From: an uncultured Clostridia bacterium
Lineage (GTDB): Bacteria > Bacillota > Clostridia > Oscillospirales > Oscillospiraceae
Reading direction: 5' to 3'
Assembly (NCBI GenBank): GCA_947170435.1
Contig: CAMVTO010000003.1
Span: 1-64,000, forward strand
Length of the DNA stretch: 64,000 nt
Below the pieces are notes generated by a model. That model saw only the letters and a program-made list of their open reading frames with translations, did no database searches and was not told the DNA's origin. Shown in pieces: positions 45,927-55,106 of the stretch. The first letter of the stretch is position 1, and each line of letters opens with the position of its first letter. The position numbers and the translations under genes were made by a program.

Positions 45927-48068
45927 ATGTCAACCATCATTACCAAGAGACAGTTCCCGAATTATCATAAGTATGAGCTGGAAGTGGCTGGCCGCCCGCT
46001 GTTCCTCGAGGTCGGCAAGCTCGCTGAGCTCGCCAACGCCTCCGTCATGGTCGGCTACGGCGATACCCGCGTGCTGGTGTGCGTCACCGCCGCGCCCCGC
46101 CCCCGCGACGGCGTGGACTTCTTCCCCATGTCTGTGGACTTTGAGGAGAAGCTCTATTCCGTGGGCCGCATCCCCGGCAGCTTCAACCGCCGCGAGGGCC
46201 GCCCCGGTGAGAAGGGCATCCTGACCGCCCGCGTCATCGACCGCCCCATTCGCCCGCTGTTCCCCTATGACTTCCGCAACGACGTGTCCATCATGGCCAC
46301 CGTCATGGCGGTCGATCACGATTGCTCCCCCGAGATCGCGGCTCTCATCGGCGCGTCCGCGGCGCTCGCCATCTCCGACATTCCCTGGAATGGCCCCATC
46401 GGCGCGCTGAAGGTCGGTCTCGTGGATGGCCAGCTCGTGCTGAACCCCACGAGCGAGCAGCGCAAGGTCAGCGACCTCGACGTGACCGTGGTCTCCACGG
46501 GCAAAAAGGTCGTCATGATCGAGGCCGGCGCCAACGAGGTGCCCAACGATCAGATGCTCGCCGCCATCAAGCTGGCGCATGAGGAGAACCAGAAGCAGGT
46601 CAACCTCATCAACCAGATGGTCGCTGAGATCGGCAAGCCCAAGTTTGACTATCCGCACGCGGACTTCGATACCGAGCTGTTCGACAAGATCTGCGCCGAC
46701 TTCATGGACGAGGCGAAGGCCGCCATGGACACCGACGACAAGAACGTCCGCGAGTCCCGCTGGAACGAGATGATCGAGCACTGGCACGAGAAGTATCTCG
46801 CCGACCATGAGAACATGGACCAGTACCTCGAGGAGATCACCTACAAGCTCCAGAAGAAGATCGTCAAGGCGTGGCTGCTCGAAGGCCACCGCGTCGACGG
46901 TCGCCAGAAGAACGAGATCCGCCCGCTTTCCGCTGAGGTTGGCGTGCTGCCCCGCGTCCACGGTTCGGGCCTGTTCACCCGCGGTCAGACGCAGGTGCTC
47001 TCCGTCTGCACCCTCGATACTCTGTCCGCCAACCAGAAGCTGGACACCATCTGGGAAGAGACCGAGAAGCGCTATATGCACCACTACAACTTCCCCAGCT
47101 ACAGCGTCGGCGAAGCCAAGCCCGCCCGCAGCCCCGGCCGTCGTGAGATCGGCCACGGTGCGCTCGCGGAGCGCGCGCTGCTGCCGGTCATTCCTTCCGA
47201 GGAGGAGTTCCCCTACGCCATCCGTGTCGTGAGCGAGGTTGTGTCCTCCAACGGCTCTACCTCTCAGGGCTCCATCTGCGGCTCGACGCTTGCGCTGATG
47301 GACGCGGGCGTGCCCATCAAGGCGCCCGTCGCGGGCATCTCCTGCGGCCTCATTCAGGACGGCGATGACTTCACGACGTTCATCGACATTCAGGGCGTGG
47401 AGGACTTCCACGGCGAAATGGACTTCAAGGTTGCCGGTACGAAGAAAGGCATCACCGCCATCCAGATGGACCTCAAGAACGACGGTCTGACCATGGCGAT
47501 CATTGAGAATGCGCTGGACATCACCTATGACGCGCGCTGCCAGATCCTCGACCAGATCATGCTGCCGGTCATTTCTCAGCCGCGTCCCGAGGTCAGCCCC
47601 TACGCGCCGAAGATGATCACCATGCACATTGATCCCGACCGCATCCGTGAGGTCATCGGCAAGGGCGGCAGCGTTATCCAGAAGATCGTTGCCGATACCG
47701 GCGCGAAGGTTGACATCGACGATGACGGCACGATCCACATCGCTTCCACCAACGCCGCCGCCTGCGACGCCGCGAAGAAGTGCATCGACGACATCGTGTT
47801 TGTTCCCGAGGTGGGCAAGCTGTACTACGGCCGCGTTGTGCGCCTGATGCAGTTCGGTGCCTTTGTGGAGATCGCTCCGGGCAAGGACGGACTCGTTCAC
47901 ATTTCCCGTCTCGACAAGAAGCGTGTGGAGAAGGTGGAGGATGTGGTCTCCGTCGGCGACATGATCTGGGTCAAGTTCATGGAGATCGACGAGAAGGGCC
48001 GCTGGAATCTCTCCCGCAAGGACGCGCTTATGGAGATCGAAGCCCAGCAGGCAAAGGAACAACAGTAA
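45927..48068 (+). CDS. pnp: Polynucleotide phosphorylase
   Basis: 3'-5' phosphorolytic exoribonuclease. 713 residues: two RNase PH domains (first with FFPMSVDFEEKLYSVGRIPG; second with SNGSTSQGSICGSTLALMDAG), KH domain (IGKGGSVIQKI) and S1 domain (YYGRVVRLMQFGAFVEIAPGK). AAAGGAG lies upstream of the ATG. Confidence 0.97.
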   Translation: MSTIITKRQFPNYHKYELEVAGRPLFLEVGKLAELANASVMVGYGDTRVLVCVTAAPRPRDGVDFFPMSVDFEEKLYSVGRIPGSFNRREGRPGEKGILTARVIDRPIRPLFPYDFRNDVSIMATVMAVDHDCSPEIAALIGASAALAISDIPWNGPIGALKVGLVDGQLVLNPTSEQRKVSDLDVTVVSTGKKVVMIEAGANEVPNDQMLAAIKLAHEENQKQVNLINQMVAEIGKPKFDYPHADFDTELFDKICADFMDEAKAAMDTDDKNVRESRWNEMIEHWHEKYLADHENMDQYLEEITYKLQKKIVKAWLLEGHRVDGRQKNEIRPLSAEVGVLPRVHGSGLFTRGQTQVLSVCTLDTLSANQKLDTIWEETEKRYMHHYNFPSYSVGEAKPARSPGRREIGHGALAERALLPVIPSEEEFPYAIRVVSEVVSSNGSTSQGSICGSTLALMDAGVPIKAPVAGISCGLIQDGDDFTTFIDIQGVEDFHGEMDFKVAGTKKGITAIQMDLKNDGLTMAIIENALDITYDARCQILDQIMLPVISQPRPEVSPYAPKMITMHIDPDRIREVIGKGGSVIQKIVADTGAKVDIDDDGTIHIASTNAAACDAAKKCIDDIVFVPEVGKLYYGRVVRLMQFGAFVEIAPGKDGLVHISRLDKKRVEKVEDVVSVGDMIWVKFMEIDEKGRWNLSRKDALMEIEAQQAKEQQ

Positions 48069-48077
48069 GCAATGATC

Positions 48078-48108
48078 AAAAGAGCAGGCATCTATGCCTG
48101 CTCTTTTT
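48078..48108 (+). terminator. Terminator of pnp
   Basis: AAAAGAGCAGGC N6 GCCTGCTCTTTT followed by TT. Confidence 0.85.
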
Positions 48109-48158
48109 TCGCCCTGCAAGTCAGCACTTAACAAAAATAAACATCGACAGCATTCTTA

Positions 48159-48187
48159 TTGACCATTTTGTGCCCGATGTGTTAATA
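48159..48187 (+). promoter_or_regulatory. Promoter of the small zinc-ribbon gene
   Basis: TTGACC-17-TTAATA, about 50 nt before the ATG. Confidence 0.5.
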
Positions 48188-48236
48188 TTTTTTATATTTA
48201 TATGGCTGTATGACAAAGAGCAAAAGGAGCACGGCA

Positions 48237-48407
48237 ATGTCGAAAGATATTATTCGCTGCCGATACTGCGGGGGCGGTATGCTGGCGGACATGGAGATTT
48301 GTCCGAACTGCGGCGCGCGCAACCGCCTGATCCTCTATAACAAATGGTGGTTCTGGCTGGTGTTGGGCGTGGCGCTGGTAGCTGTGGGGCTTCTGTTGAC
48401 GGTTTAG
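48237..48407 (+). CDS. Small zinc-ribbon membrane protein
   Basis: 56 residues: a zinc ribbon (CRYCGGGM and CPNCGARN, two CxxC pairs) followed by one membrane helix (WFWLVLGVALVAVGLLLTV). AAAGGAGC lies upstream of the ATG at 48237. It has its own promoter and terminator, so it is probably expressed. Function unknown; many short zinc-ribbon anchors of this kind exist in clostridia. Confidence 0.75.
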   Translation: MSKDIIRCRYCGGGMLADMEICPNCGARNRLILYNKWWFWLVLGVALVAVGLLLTV

Positions 48408-48419
48408 AAGAGCGAAAAA

Positions 48420-48446
48420 GGAGAGGCATGTGCCTCTCCGTTTTAT
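48420..48446 (+). terminator. Terminator of the zinc-ribbon gene
   Basis: GGAGAGGCA TG TGCCTCTCC followed by GTTTTATT. Confidence 0.8.
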
Positions 48447-48452
48447 TATTTG

Positions 48453-48481
48453 TTGAAACATCGGTCATTTTCTGATAAAAT
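48453..48481 (+). promoter_or_regulatory. Promoter of mnmE
   Basis: TTGAAA-17-TAAAAT, 26 nt before the ATG. Confidence 0.65.
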
Positions 48482-48507
48482 GGATCATCATACAAAGGGA
48501 GCAGCTT

Positions 48508-49845
48508 ATGGATACGATTGCCGCTATCGCCACCGCTGCCATGCCTGCCGCGGTAGGCATCGTGCGTCTGAGCGGGGAAGATACGTTTTTGGTGCTGGAC
48601 GCGCTGTTCAGCCCCTTGAACGGCATGCCCATGTCGCAGCAGCCACCCCGCCGCATGGTCTACGGCGCGGTGCGGGATGTGCAGGGCAGGGTCATCGACC
48701 ACGCGCTGGCGGTGCGTTTTTCCGCCGAGCACTCCTATACCGGCGAACCGGGCGCGGAGATCCACTGCCACGGCTCCCCCGTCGTGCTGAACGAGACCCT
48801 GAGCGCGGCATTTGCCGCCGGCGCGAGACAGGCGAAGGCAGGCGAGTTCACCAAGCGCGCGTTCCTGAACGGCAAGATGGATCTTACCGAGGCGGAGGCC
48901 GTGGTGGATCTGGTGGATGCCGAGACAGCCGAAGCGGCGCGCAACGCCGCGGGACAGGTGGATGGTGCGCTGCGCCGCTTGGCGGAGGGCGCCTATGACA
49001 AGCTGCTGGACATCGCAAGCCGGTTTTACGCCGTGGTGGACTATCCAGACGAGGATATCGAGGACGCTTCCCCGGCGGAGATTGCGGCGACGCTGCAAGA
49101 GACGGAGGCCGAGCTTTCCGACCTGCTTTCCACTTACACCCGGGGAAAATTCGTCAAATCCGGCGTCGCGACCGCCATTATTGGCGCGCCAAACGCAGGG
49201 AAGTCATCACTTTTAAACCGACTGGTGGGCTACGACCGCGCGATCGTCACGGACATCGCCGGAACCACCCGCGATACCATAGAGGAAAAGGCGTTGGTCG
49301 GCGGTGTGCTGCTGCGGCTCATTGACACGGCCGGTCTGCGCGATACGGATGACAAGGTGGAACGCCTGGGCGTGGAGCGGTCACGGAAAGCAATCGAGAG
49401 CGCGGATTTGATTCTGGCGCTGATCGACGGCAGCCGGCCCGCGAGCGCTGAGGACGCGGAGACGCTGGACTTGGCAAACGCATGTGGCAAGCCCTGCCTG
49501 CTGCTGCGTACCAAGAGCGACCTCGGCGGCAGCGGCGATGGGCTTGCGATGTCCAACGTGACCGGCGAAGGCTTCGACGCACTTGAGGCTGCCGTCGCGG
49601 CGCTGTTTCCAGCGCTTCCACCCAAGACCGGAACGCTTTTGACCAACGCGCGGCAGGCGGACGCTGTGACGCGCTCCCTTGCATCCGTGCGCGCCGCGCT
49701 CGCCGCGCTGCGCGATGGCGTGACGCCGGATGCGGTGCTCACGGAGGTCGAGGCGGCGTCGAACGCGCTGGGCGAGTTGACAGGACGTACCGCGCGGGAA
49801 GACATGGTGAGCCGGATTTTTGAGCGTTTTTGCGTCGGAAAATGA
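48508..49845 (+). CDS. mnmE: tRNA modification GTPase MnmE
   Basis: With MnmG modifies wobble uridines of tRNA. 445 residues: N-terminal folate-binding domain (MDTIAAIATA, PGAEIHCHGSP), G domain with GAPNAGKSSLLN, TTRDTIEE, DTAGLRDT and TKSD (a variant of NKxD), and the C-terminal FCVGK, in place of the common FCIGK, that donates the catalytic Cys. Confidence 0.96.
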   Translation: MDTIAAIATAAMPAAVGIVRLSGEDTFLVLDALFSPLNGMPMSQQPPRRMVYGAVRDVQGRVIDHALAVRFSAEHSYTGEPGAEIHCHGSPVVLNETLSAAFAAGARQAKAGEFTKRAFLNGKMDLTEAEAVVDLVDAETAEAARNAAGQVDGALRRLAEGAYDKLLDIASRFYAVVDYPDEDIEDASPAEIAATLQETEAELSDLLSTYTRGKFVKSGVATAIIGAPNAGKSSLLNRLVGYDRAIVTDIAGTTRDTIEEKALVGGVLLRLIDTAGLRDTDDKVERLGVERSRKAIESADLILALIDGSRPASAEDAETLDLANACGKPCLLLRTKSDLGGSGDGLAMSNVTGEGFDALEAAVAALFPALPPKTGTLLTNARQADAVTRSLASVRAALAALRDGVTPDAVLTEVEAASNALGELTGRTAREDMVSRIFERFCVGK

Positions 49846-49852
49846 TAGACTG

Positions 49853-49882
49853 TTGATTTATTTAATAGACATGTTATATAAT
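49853..49882 (+). promoter_or_regulatory. Promoter of degV-prmA
   Basis: TTGATT-18-TATAAT within an A/T-rich stretch, 45 nt before the degV ATG. Confidence 0.65.
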
Positions 49883-49926
49883 AGCATATCATATAGTTTT
49901 GAAAATCAGAACAGGAGGATTTCACC

Positions 49927-50802
49927 ATGGGCGATTACGTCATTATGACCGATAGCTGCTGCGATCTCAGCGCGGCAGAGGTGAACGAGAGCAATCTGGT
50001 CGTGGTTCCGCTGACCTTTACCATGGACGGCGTGACCTACCGGGACACGCCGAACCACGAGGATATGTCGTTGCAGGAGTTCTACAAGAATATCCGCGCG
50101 GGCAAGGAGTGTACCACCGCTGCGGTCAATGTTGGCGACTTTTTGGACGCGATGCGCCGGGTGCTGCTGTCCGGGAAGGACATCCTCTGCATCAATTTCT
50201 CCAGTGCGCTGTCGACGACCTATCAATCTGCTTCCATTGCCGCGGAAGAATTGCGCCAGGAGTTCCCCGACAGGCGCATTATTGTGATCGACTCACTGGC
50301 GGCTTCCCGCGGACAGGGCATGCTGGTGTGGTATGCGGCAAAGAAAAAGGCAGAAGGTAAGTCTATTGACGAGGTGGCGGACTGGGTGCGTGAGATGGCG
50401 CCGCATCAGGATCACTGGTTCACGGTGTTCGACCTGAACCATTTGCGTCGCGGCGGCCGCCTCAATGCCACCAGCGCCATCGTCGGCACAGTGCTGGCCA
50501 TTAAGCCCATTCTGCACACGGATGCAGAGGGCAAGCTAACCCCGGTATCCAAGGCGCGCGGCATGAACGCCGCGCTGGAGGAGCTGGTGGGCAAGATGGA
50601 TGAGCTGGGCATCCGCCCGCTCGAGGATCAGACAGTGTTTATTTGCCACGCAGACGCGCAGGATAGCGTTAACTATGTGGTAAGTCTATTGAAAAAACGC
50701 TTTGGTGTGACCGATGTGCGCGCGGACTTCATTGGCCCGGTCATTGGTTCACACACCGGTGCCGGTACCCTCGGCTTGTTCTTTTTCGGGAGGGAGCGAT
50801 GA
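49927..50802 (+). CDS. DegV-family fatty-acid-binding protein
   Basis: 291 residues. DegV fold markers are MTDSCCDLS, FSSALSTTYQSA and IGPVIGSHTGAGTLGLFFFG. DegV/FakB proteins bind fatty acids for FakA kinase; no fakA is present here, so its physiological partner is unknown. The stop overlaps prmA by ATGA. Confidence 0.9.
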   Translation: MGDYVIMTDSCCDLSAAEVNESNLVVVPLTFTMDGVTYRDTPNHEDMSLQEFYKNIRAGKECTTAAVNVGDFLDAMRRVLLSGKDILCINFSSALSTTYQSASIAAEELRQEFPDRRIIVIDSLAASRGQGMLVWYAAKKKAEGKSIDEVADWVREMAPHQDHWFTVFDLNHLRRGGRLNATSAIVGTVLAIKPILHTDAEGKLTPVSKARGMNAALEELVGKMDELGIRPLEDQTVFICHADAQDSVNYVVSLLKKRFGVTDVRADFIGPVIGSHTGAGTLGLFFFGRER

Positions 50803-51752
50803 ATTGGATCGAACTGCACATTGACACCGTTCCGGCGGGCATTGACCCGGTCACAGAGCTGCTCTCTGCCAATGAAATAGACTCATTGATGATAGATGAA
50901 GAGGGCGAATTCAAGGATTTTTTGGAGAACAATAAGCAGTATTGGGACTATGTGGACGACAAACTGCTCTCTGAGAAACGCGGCAAGTGCCGTATTACCT
51001 TCTACCTGGAGGATAATCAGGAGGGCTGGAACCGTCTGGCGCAGGTGCGCATGATGCTCTCCGCCCTCAAGAAGCAGCATCCGGAGTATGCTCCGCTGAT
51101 TCTGTCGATGGAAAACGTAGCGGATGAGGATTGGGAGAACAACTGGAAGCAGTTCTACAAGCCTATGGAGATCGGGGAACGCCTGCTGGTCGTGCCGGAG
51201 TGGGAGCAGATGGAGGACGAATCCCGCATCAAGCTGATCCTCAACCCCGGGCTGACGTTTGGAACCGGCAGCCATGCGACTACGCGGCTGTGCCTGACGG
51301 CATTGGATCGGTTGATCCGCGGCGGCGAAAAGGTGCTGGATCTGGGCTGCGGCAGCGGAATTCTCTCCATTGCGGCGCTGCGGCTGGGTGCGGAGCGGGC
51401 GTTTGCCTGTGATGTGGACCCGACCTGCGTCAATGTGGCCTACGAGAACGCGGCGCTCAACGGTGTCGATCGCGACCGCTATACGGTTCGTGCTGGCGAC
51501 GTGACGGCGGACAAAGAGCTGGCGCGCGAGTTCGGTGGTGCGTATGATGTGGTGGTGGCCAATATTGTCGCGGATGTCATCATTGCCCTCGCGCCGCGGG
51601 TGCGCCCGCTGCTGAAGGAGGGCGGCGTGTTCCTCTGCTCCGGTATCATCGATGATCGCGCCGCAGAGGTGAAGCAAAAGCTGTTGGACGCCGGTTGGAA
51701 CATCGAGGAAGAACGCAGCTCTGAGGGCTGGTATTCCTATTCATGTCGTTAG
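50799..51752 (+). CDS. prmA: Ribosomal protein L11 methyltransferase
   Basis: 317 residues. The N-terminal L11-recognition domain is followed by DPTCVN and the SAM-binding motif VLDLGCGSGILSIAALRLG; LILNPGLTFGTGSHATTRL is the PrmA hallmark, and VVANIVADVI stands for NPPF-type motif IV. Translationally coupled to degV. Confidence 0.94.
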   Translation: MNWIELHIDTVPAGIDPVTELLSANEIDSLMIDEEGEFKDFLENNKQYWDYVDDKLLSEKRGKCRITFYLEDNQEGWNRLAQVRMMLSALKKQHPEYAPLILSMENVADEDWENNWKQFYKPMEIGERLLVVPEWEQMEDESRIKLILNPGLTFGTGSHATTRLCLTALDRLIRGGEKVLDLGCGSGILSIAALRLGAERAFACDVDPTCVNVAYENAALNGVDRDRYTVRAGDVTADKELAREFGGAYDVVVANIVADVIIALAPRVRPLLKEGGVFLCSGIIDDRAAEVKQKLLDAGWNIEEERSSEGWYSYSCR

Positions 51753-51767
51753 AATATTCTAAAAACG

Positions 51768-51796
51768 AAAAAGAGGCTCGAAAGAGCCTCTTTTTT
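51768..51796 (+). terminator. Bidirectional terminator between prmA and the dCMP deaminase gene
   Basis: AAAAAGAGGCTC GAAA GAGCCTCTTTTT. Confidence 0.85.
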
Positions 51797-51855
51797 CTAT
51801 AGACAAAAACTACAGAACAAAACTAGCAAACGCAAACAAGCCAAAAAAGCAAAAT

Positions 51856-52353
51856 TTACGGAATGTCCGGCATAGAATCATCGTCGTCGATCCAGCTGGA
51901 AACAGGTACCACGACGAACTCGGTAGGCGTGCGGCGGATCACAACGCGCTCCAGTCCAGCGTTGATGATCTGACGGCGGCACATGGAGCAGGAATCAGCG
52001 TCTCCCAACAGCTTGCCGGTAGCGGCGTCGCGCCCGACCAAATAGATCGTACCGCCTACCATATCGCGCCGGGAGGCGGAAATAATGGCGTTGGCCTCGG
52101 CATGGACACTGCGGCACAGTTCATACCGCTGCCCGCGAGGAACCTGCATCGCCTCGCGCGTACAATAGCCTAAGTCTACACAGTTTTTGCGGCCTCTGGG
52201 TGCGCCGTTGTAGCCCGTAGAGATGATTTCATCGTTCTTCACAATGATCGCACCGTACACTCTGCGGAGGCAGGTCGCCCGCTCGGTGACCGTTTGCGCA
52301 ATGTCAAGGTAATAGTTCTCTTTGCTGACGCGGTTCATAGAAACAGCTTCCAT
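51856..52353 (-). CDS. Deoxycytidylate deaminase (ComEB family)
   Basis: Converts dCMP to dUMP for thymidylate synthesis. 165 residues with zinc ligands in SVHAEANAI and CSMC, and the STGYNGAPRG substrate loop. GGAGG lies 9 nt before the ATG. Together with tdk nearby it serves pyrimidine deoxynucleotide supply. Confidence 0.92.
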   Translation of the reverse strand: MEAVSMNRVSKENYYLDIAQTVTERATCLRRVYGAIIVKNDEIISTGYNGAPRGRKNCVDLGYCTREAMQVPRGQRYELCRSVHAEANAIISASRRDMVGGTIYLVGRDAATGKLLGDADSCSMCRRQIINAGLERVVIRRTPTEFVVVPVSSWIDDDDSMPDIP

Positions 52354-52460
52354 AAGACGATACCTCCATGCATAAAATAGAAAAAATACATAAATTCGAT
52401 GAATACGGTGAATACAATACGATTGCGTTGGTCAATAAATAATAATAGCTATAGACTGAA

Positions 52461-53333
52461 TCAAATACCGCTCAAATCGAATATCGGCGTATATTCCTCT
52501 TTTGCGCTGGACTTTTCCTGCACAAACCCGTCCGCAATGCCGCAAGCGCGCATGTAATCCACGGCGGCGCGATATTCTGCACCGGTAATGCGTCGAGAAA
52601 GTGCGCCTTTTGCCGACTTTTGGGGTGTATACTGACTCATCAGCGAGAAAAGAACGTCACCGGGTGAAAAACGAGACGCCACGAAGTCGATCACGTGCTT
52701 TGTGTTTTCCAGCTGCCCTGGAAGCACCATGTGTCGAAGAATCACGCCGCTTTTCAGCAGCCCATCCTCGTCAAAACGATAGGGACCGACCTGACGAAAC
52801 ATTTCTTCGACCGCGAGAGCCGTAATTTGGGGATAGTTTTTAGCGTTTGATAAGTCTAAACTGAGGGTGTCATCGGCGTATTTAAAGTCTGGAAGGTAGA
52901 TCTGAACCTTCCCTTCCAGTGTGCGCAGCTGTTCGACGCGCTCATAGCCGCCGCAGTTCCAAACCACCGGCACCGGAAGAGGTTTTTCCAATGCTTCCAG
53001 GATCCAAGGAGCATAGATTGTCGGCGTAACTAAGTCTATACAATGAGCGCCTTGCGCAACTAATTCGTCAAAAATATCACGTAATCGCGACGGAGTAATG
53101 AGTTTTCCGAAGTTTTCGCGGGAAATGCTGCCGTTCTGGCAGTACACACAGCCCAAATTACAGCCGGAAAAGAACACGCAGCCCGCTCCGCGCGTGCCGG
53201 AGAGGCATGGTTCCTCCCAGTGATGGAGCATGGCCTTGGCCGCCACGATCCCGGCCGGCATGCCGCAGAACCCCTCACCGCGGGTTTCTGTGCGCAGCGC
53301 GTGGCATTGACGCGGACAAAGATCACAGATCAT
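52461..53333 (-). CDS. Radical SAM protein, PflA/PflX-like
   Basis: 290 residues. The cluster motif is CNLGCVYC near residue 58. An N-terminal pair of Cys motifs (CDLCPRQC and FCGM) resembles the PflX/AmmeMemoRadiSam-type group rather than true PflA. It may activate a glycyl radical enzyme or modify another partner; none is encoded here. It starts 3 bp after tdk. Confidence 0.85.
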   Translation of the reverse strand: MICDLCPRQCHALRTETRGEGFCGMPAGIVAAKAMLHHWEEPCLSGTRGAGCVFFSGCNLGCVYCQNGSISRENFGKLITPSRLRDIFDELVAQGAHCIDLVTPTIYAPWILEALEKPLPVPVVWNCGGYERVEQLRTLEGKVQIYLPDFKYADDTLSLDLSNAKNYPQITALAVEEMFRQVGPYRFDEDGLLKSGVILRHMVLPGQLENTKHVIDFVASRFSPGDVLFSLMSQYTPQKSAKGALSRRITGAEYRAAVDYMRACGIADGFVQEKSSAKEEYTPIFDLSGI

Positions 53334-53336
53334 AGG

Positions 53337-53921
53337 TTAGAAATTTGGCTTAAAATCCGGGCCGAGGTCACCTCGTGACCAGTGCTTGCGGCACAGGCCG
53401 ATGTATTTATCGTTGGCACCCAGCACCACCTGTTCGCCCTCCTTGAGCACATGTCCCGCGGCATCAAAGCGTGCGTTGAACATCGCTTTTTTGCCGCACC
53501 AACAGATGGTTTTGACTTCCTCCAGCTTATCTGCCATTACCAGCAGCTCATAGCTGCCAGGAAATAGTTCACCGCGGAAATCAGCCCTAAGTCCATAACA
53601 AATTACAGGAATATCACAGTCATCCACGAGGTGCACCAGGTACATGACTTCCTCGCGCGTGAGAAACTGCGCTTCGTCGACAATGATGCAGGCATTCTTT
53701 TGAAGCTCCGATTCCGGCATGGCGCGCATTTCGTGAAAATAGATGCACGGGAACTCTAAGCCGATGCGCGAATGGACAATATGATCGCCGTTTCGCGTGT
53801 CCAGTTGCGGCTTGACCAGCAGAGTCTGCTGTCCGCGCTCCTCATAGTTGAAGCGAGCCATAAGCGCATTGGCTGTTTTAGAGGAGCCCATCGCGCCGTA
53901 TTTGAAATAGAGTTGTGCCAT
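53337..53921 (-). CDS. tdk: Thymidine kinase (type II)
   Basis: 194 residues: P-loop GAMGSSKT near residue 9, DEAQF near residue 83, lasso and zinc ligands (CWCGKKA, and a C-terminal Cys-x-x-His in LCRKHW). Phosphorylates thymidine in the salvage pathway. First gene ahead of the radical SAM gene; no clear promoter found in the 125 bp upstream. Confidence 0.94.
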   Translation of the reverse strand: MAQLYFKYGAMGSSKTANALMARFNYEERGQQTLLVKPQLDTRNGDHIVHSRIGLEFPCIYFHEMRAMPESELQKNACIIVDEAQFLTREEVMYLVHLVDDCDIPVICYGLRADFRGELFPGSYELLVMADKLEEVKTICWCGKKAMFNARFDAAGHVLKEGEQVVLGANDKYIGLCRKHWSRGDLGPDFKPNF

Positions 53922-54046
53922 AATCTGTTTCCTCGGTTCTTTTTCTTAAAATCAATGGTTGTCAGAAAGCATGTCGGAGTAAAAATGGAGAGAAAATTCC
54001 CGAACGTTTTCTGCGTAATTATTATGTCGACCAGTTTCGACACATC

Positions 54047-55105
54047 CTAGACCAAACAGTTTCGGGCGATTTCGGTAAATACCCGAAAAGCCGTTGGAAT
54101 GGCAAGGGAATCCAAATCCTTACGACCGATCCAACGAAGGTCGGCGCAAGAGCCCTCCACCTCCGCTACATAGCCCTTCATTTGCCACTCGATGTGGGTG
54201 AAGGTGTGTCTGGCCGTGCCGCAGGGCGACAGATCGCGCACATCAAGTCCCCATTGGGCAAGCTGCAAGCGCGCGGCGCCCTCGTCCAGATTTCCCAAAA
54301 CATTGGGAAATTCCATCAATTTGGCCAGCAGACCGCTGTCAGGACGCTGATGAAGGGCGATTTCTCCGTTACGCTGCAAGACGAACACGGTGCGCTCCTC
54401 CGCACGGCGTTTGCGTTTTTCCGCGCGAACCGGGAGCACCGCGGTCAACTGCTCCCGATATGCGACACAGAAGCTGCGTCCCGGACACTCCGCGCACAGT
54501 GGGGCTCCGTTGGGCAAGCATACCGTTGCGCCAAGATCCATCATCGCCTGATTCCACTGGCCGGGTTGGCCCCGGTCGATCGAAATTGACATAATATCCC
54601 GAAACCGTTTTTTCACCTTGCTGTCAGTAATATCATCCCCGCAGCCGACAAGCCTGGCCGCCACGCGCAGCAGGTTGCCGTCTACCGCAGGCTCCGCCGC
54701 GGCGAAGTTGATGGACGCAATGGCGCTGGCGGTATAGTCTCCGATGCCGGGGAGCTTACGCAGCGCTTCCACCGTGGGCGGCAGCTCCCCACCGAATTCG
54801 CTGACAATCATTTTTGCCGCGCGGTGCAGATTCCGAGCGCGGGAATAATAGCCGAGCCCTTCCCAGAGCTTGAACAGGCGATCTTCCGAGACCGCCGAGA
54901 GCGCGTAGACATCCGGCAGCTCCGCCATGAAGCGCTCAAAGTATGGGATGACCGCCGTCACGCGGGTTTGCTGCAACATGATCTCGCTGACCCAGGTGCG
55001 ATAGGGCGAGGGCTGCTCCCGCCAGGGCAGAATGCGGCGATGTGCCGCATACCAGTCAAGCAGCGGCTCGCGCAGCAGATCCAAATTTTCCCATTGTTCT
55101 TTCAT
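54047..55105 (-). CDS. mutY: Adenine DNA glycosylase MutY
   Basis: Removes adenine opposite 8-oxoguanine. HhH motif LPGIGDYTASAIASI with the catalytic Asp in PAVDGNLLRV, Fe4S4 ligands in CLPNGAPLCAECPGRSFC (C-x6-C-x2-C-x5-C), and a C-terminal NUDIX-like recognition domain. The start at 55105 (MKEQWENLD) lies 1 nt after the upstream stop (TAATATG) with no Shine-Dalgarno site, implying translational coupling. ATG 55129 (MQHDLIYN) is the alternative. Confidence 0.92.
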   Translation of the reverse strand: MKEQWENLDLLREPLLDWYAAHRRILPWREQPSPYRTWVSEIMLQQTRVTAVIPYFERFMAELPDVYALSAVSEDRLFKLWEGLGYYSRARNLHRAAKMIVSEFGGELPPTVEALRKLPGIGDYTASAIASINFAAAEPAVDGNLLRVAARLVGCGDDITDSKVKKRFRDIMSISIDRGQPGQWNQAMMDLGATVCLPNGAPLCAECPGRSFCVAYREQLTAVLPVRAEKRKRRAEERTVFVLQRNGEIALHQRPDSGLLAKLMEFPNVLGNLDEGAARLQLAQWGLDVRDLSPCGTARHTFTHIEWQMKGYVAEVEGSCADLRWIGRKDLDSLAIPTAFRVFTEIARNCLV

Positions 55106-55106
55106 A

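Noticed and set aside
45930-48134. 734-residue minus-strand ORF
   Set aside because: Antisense shadow of pnp.
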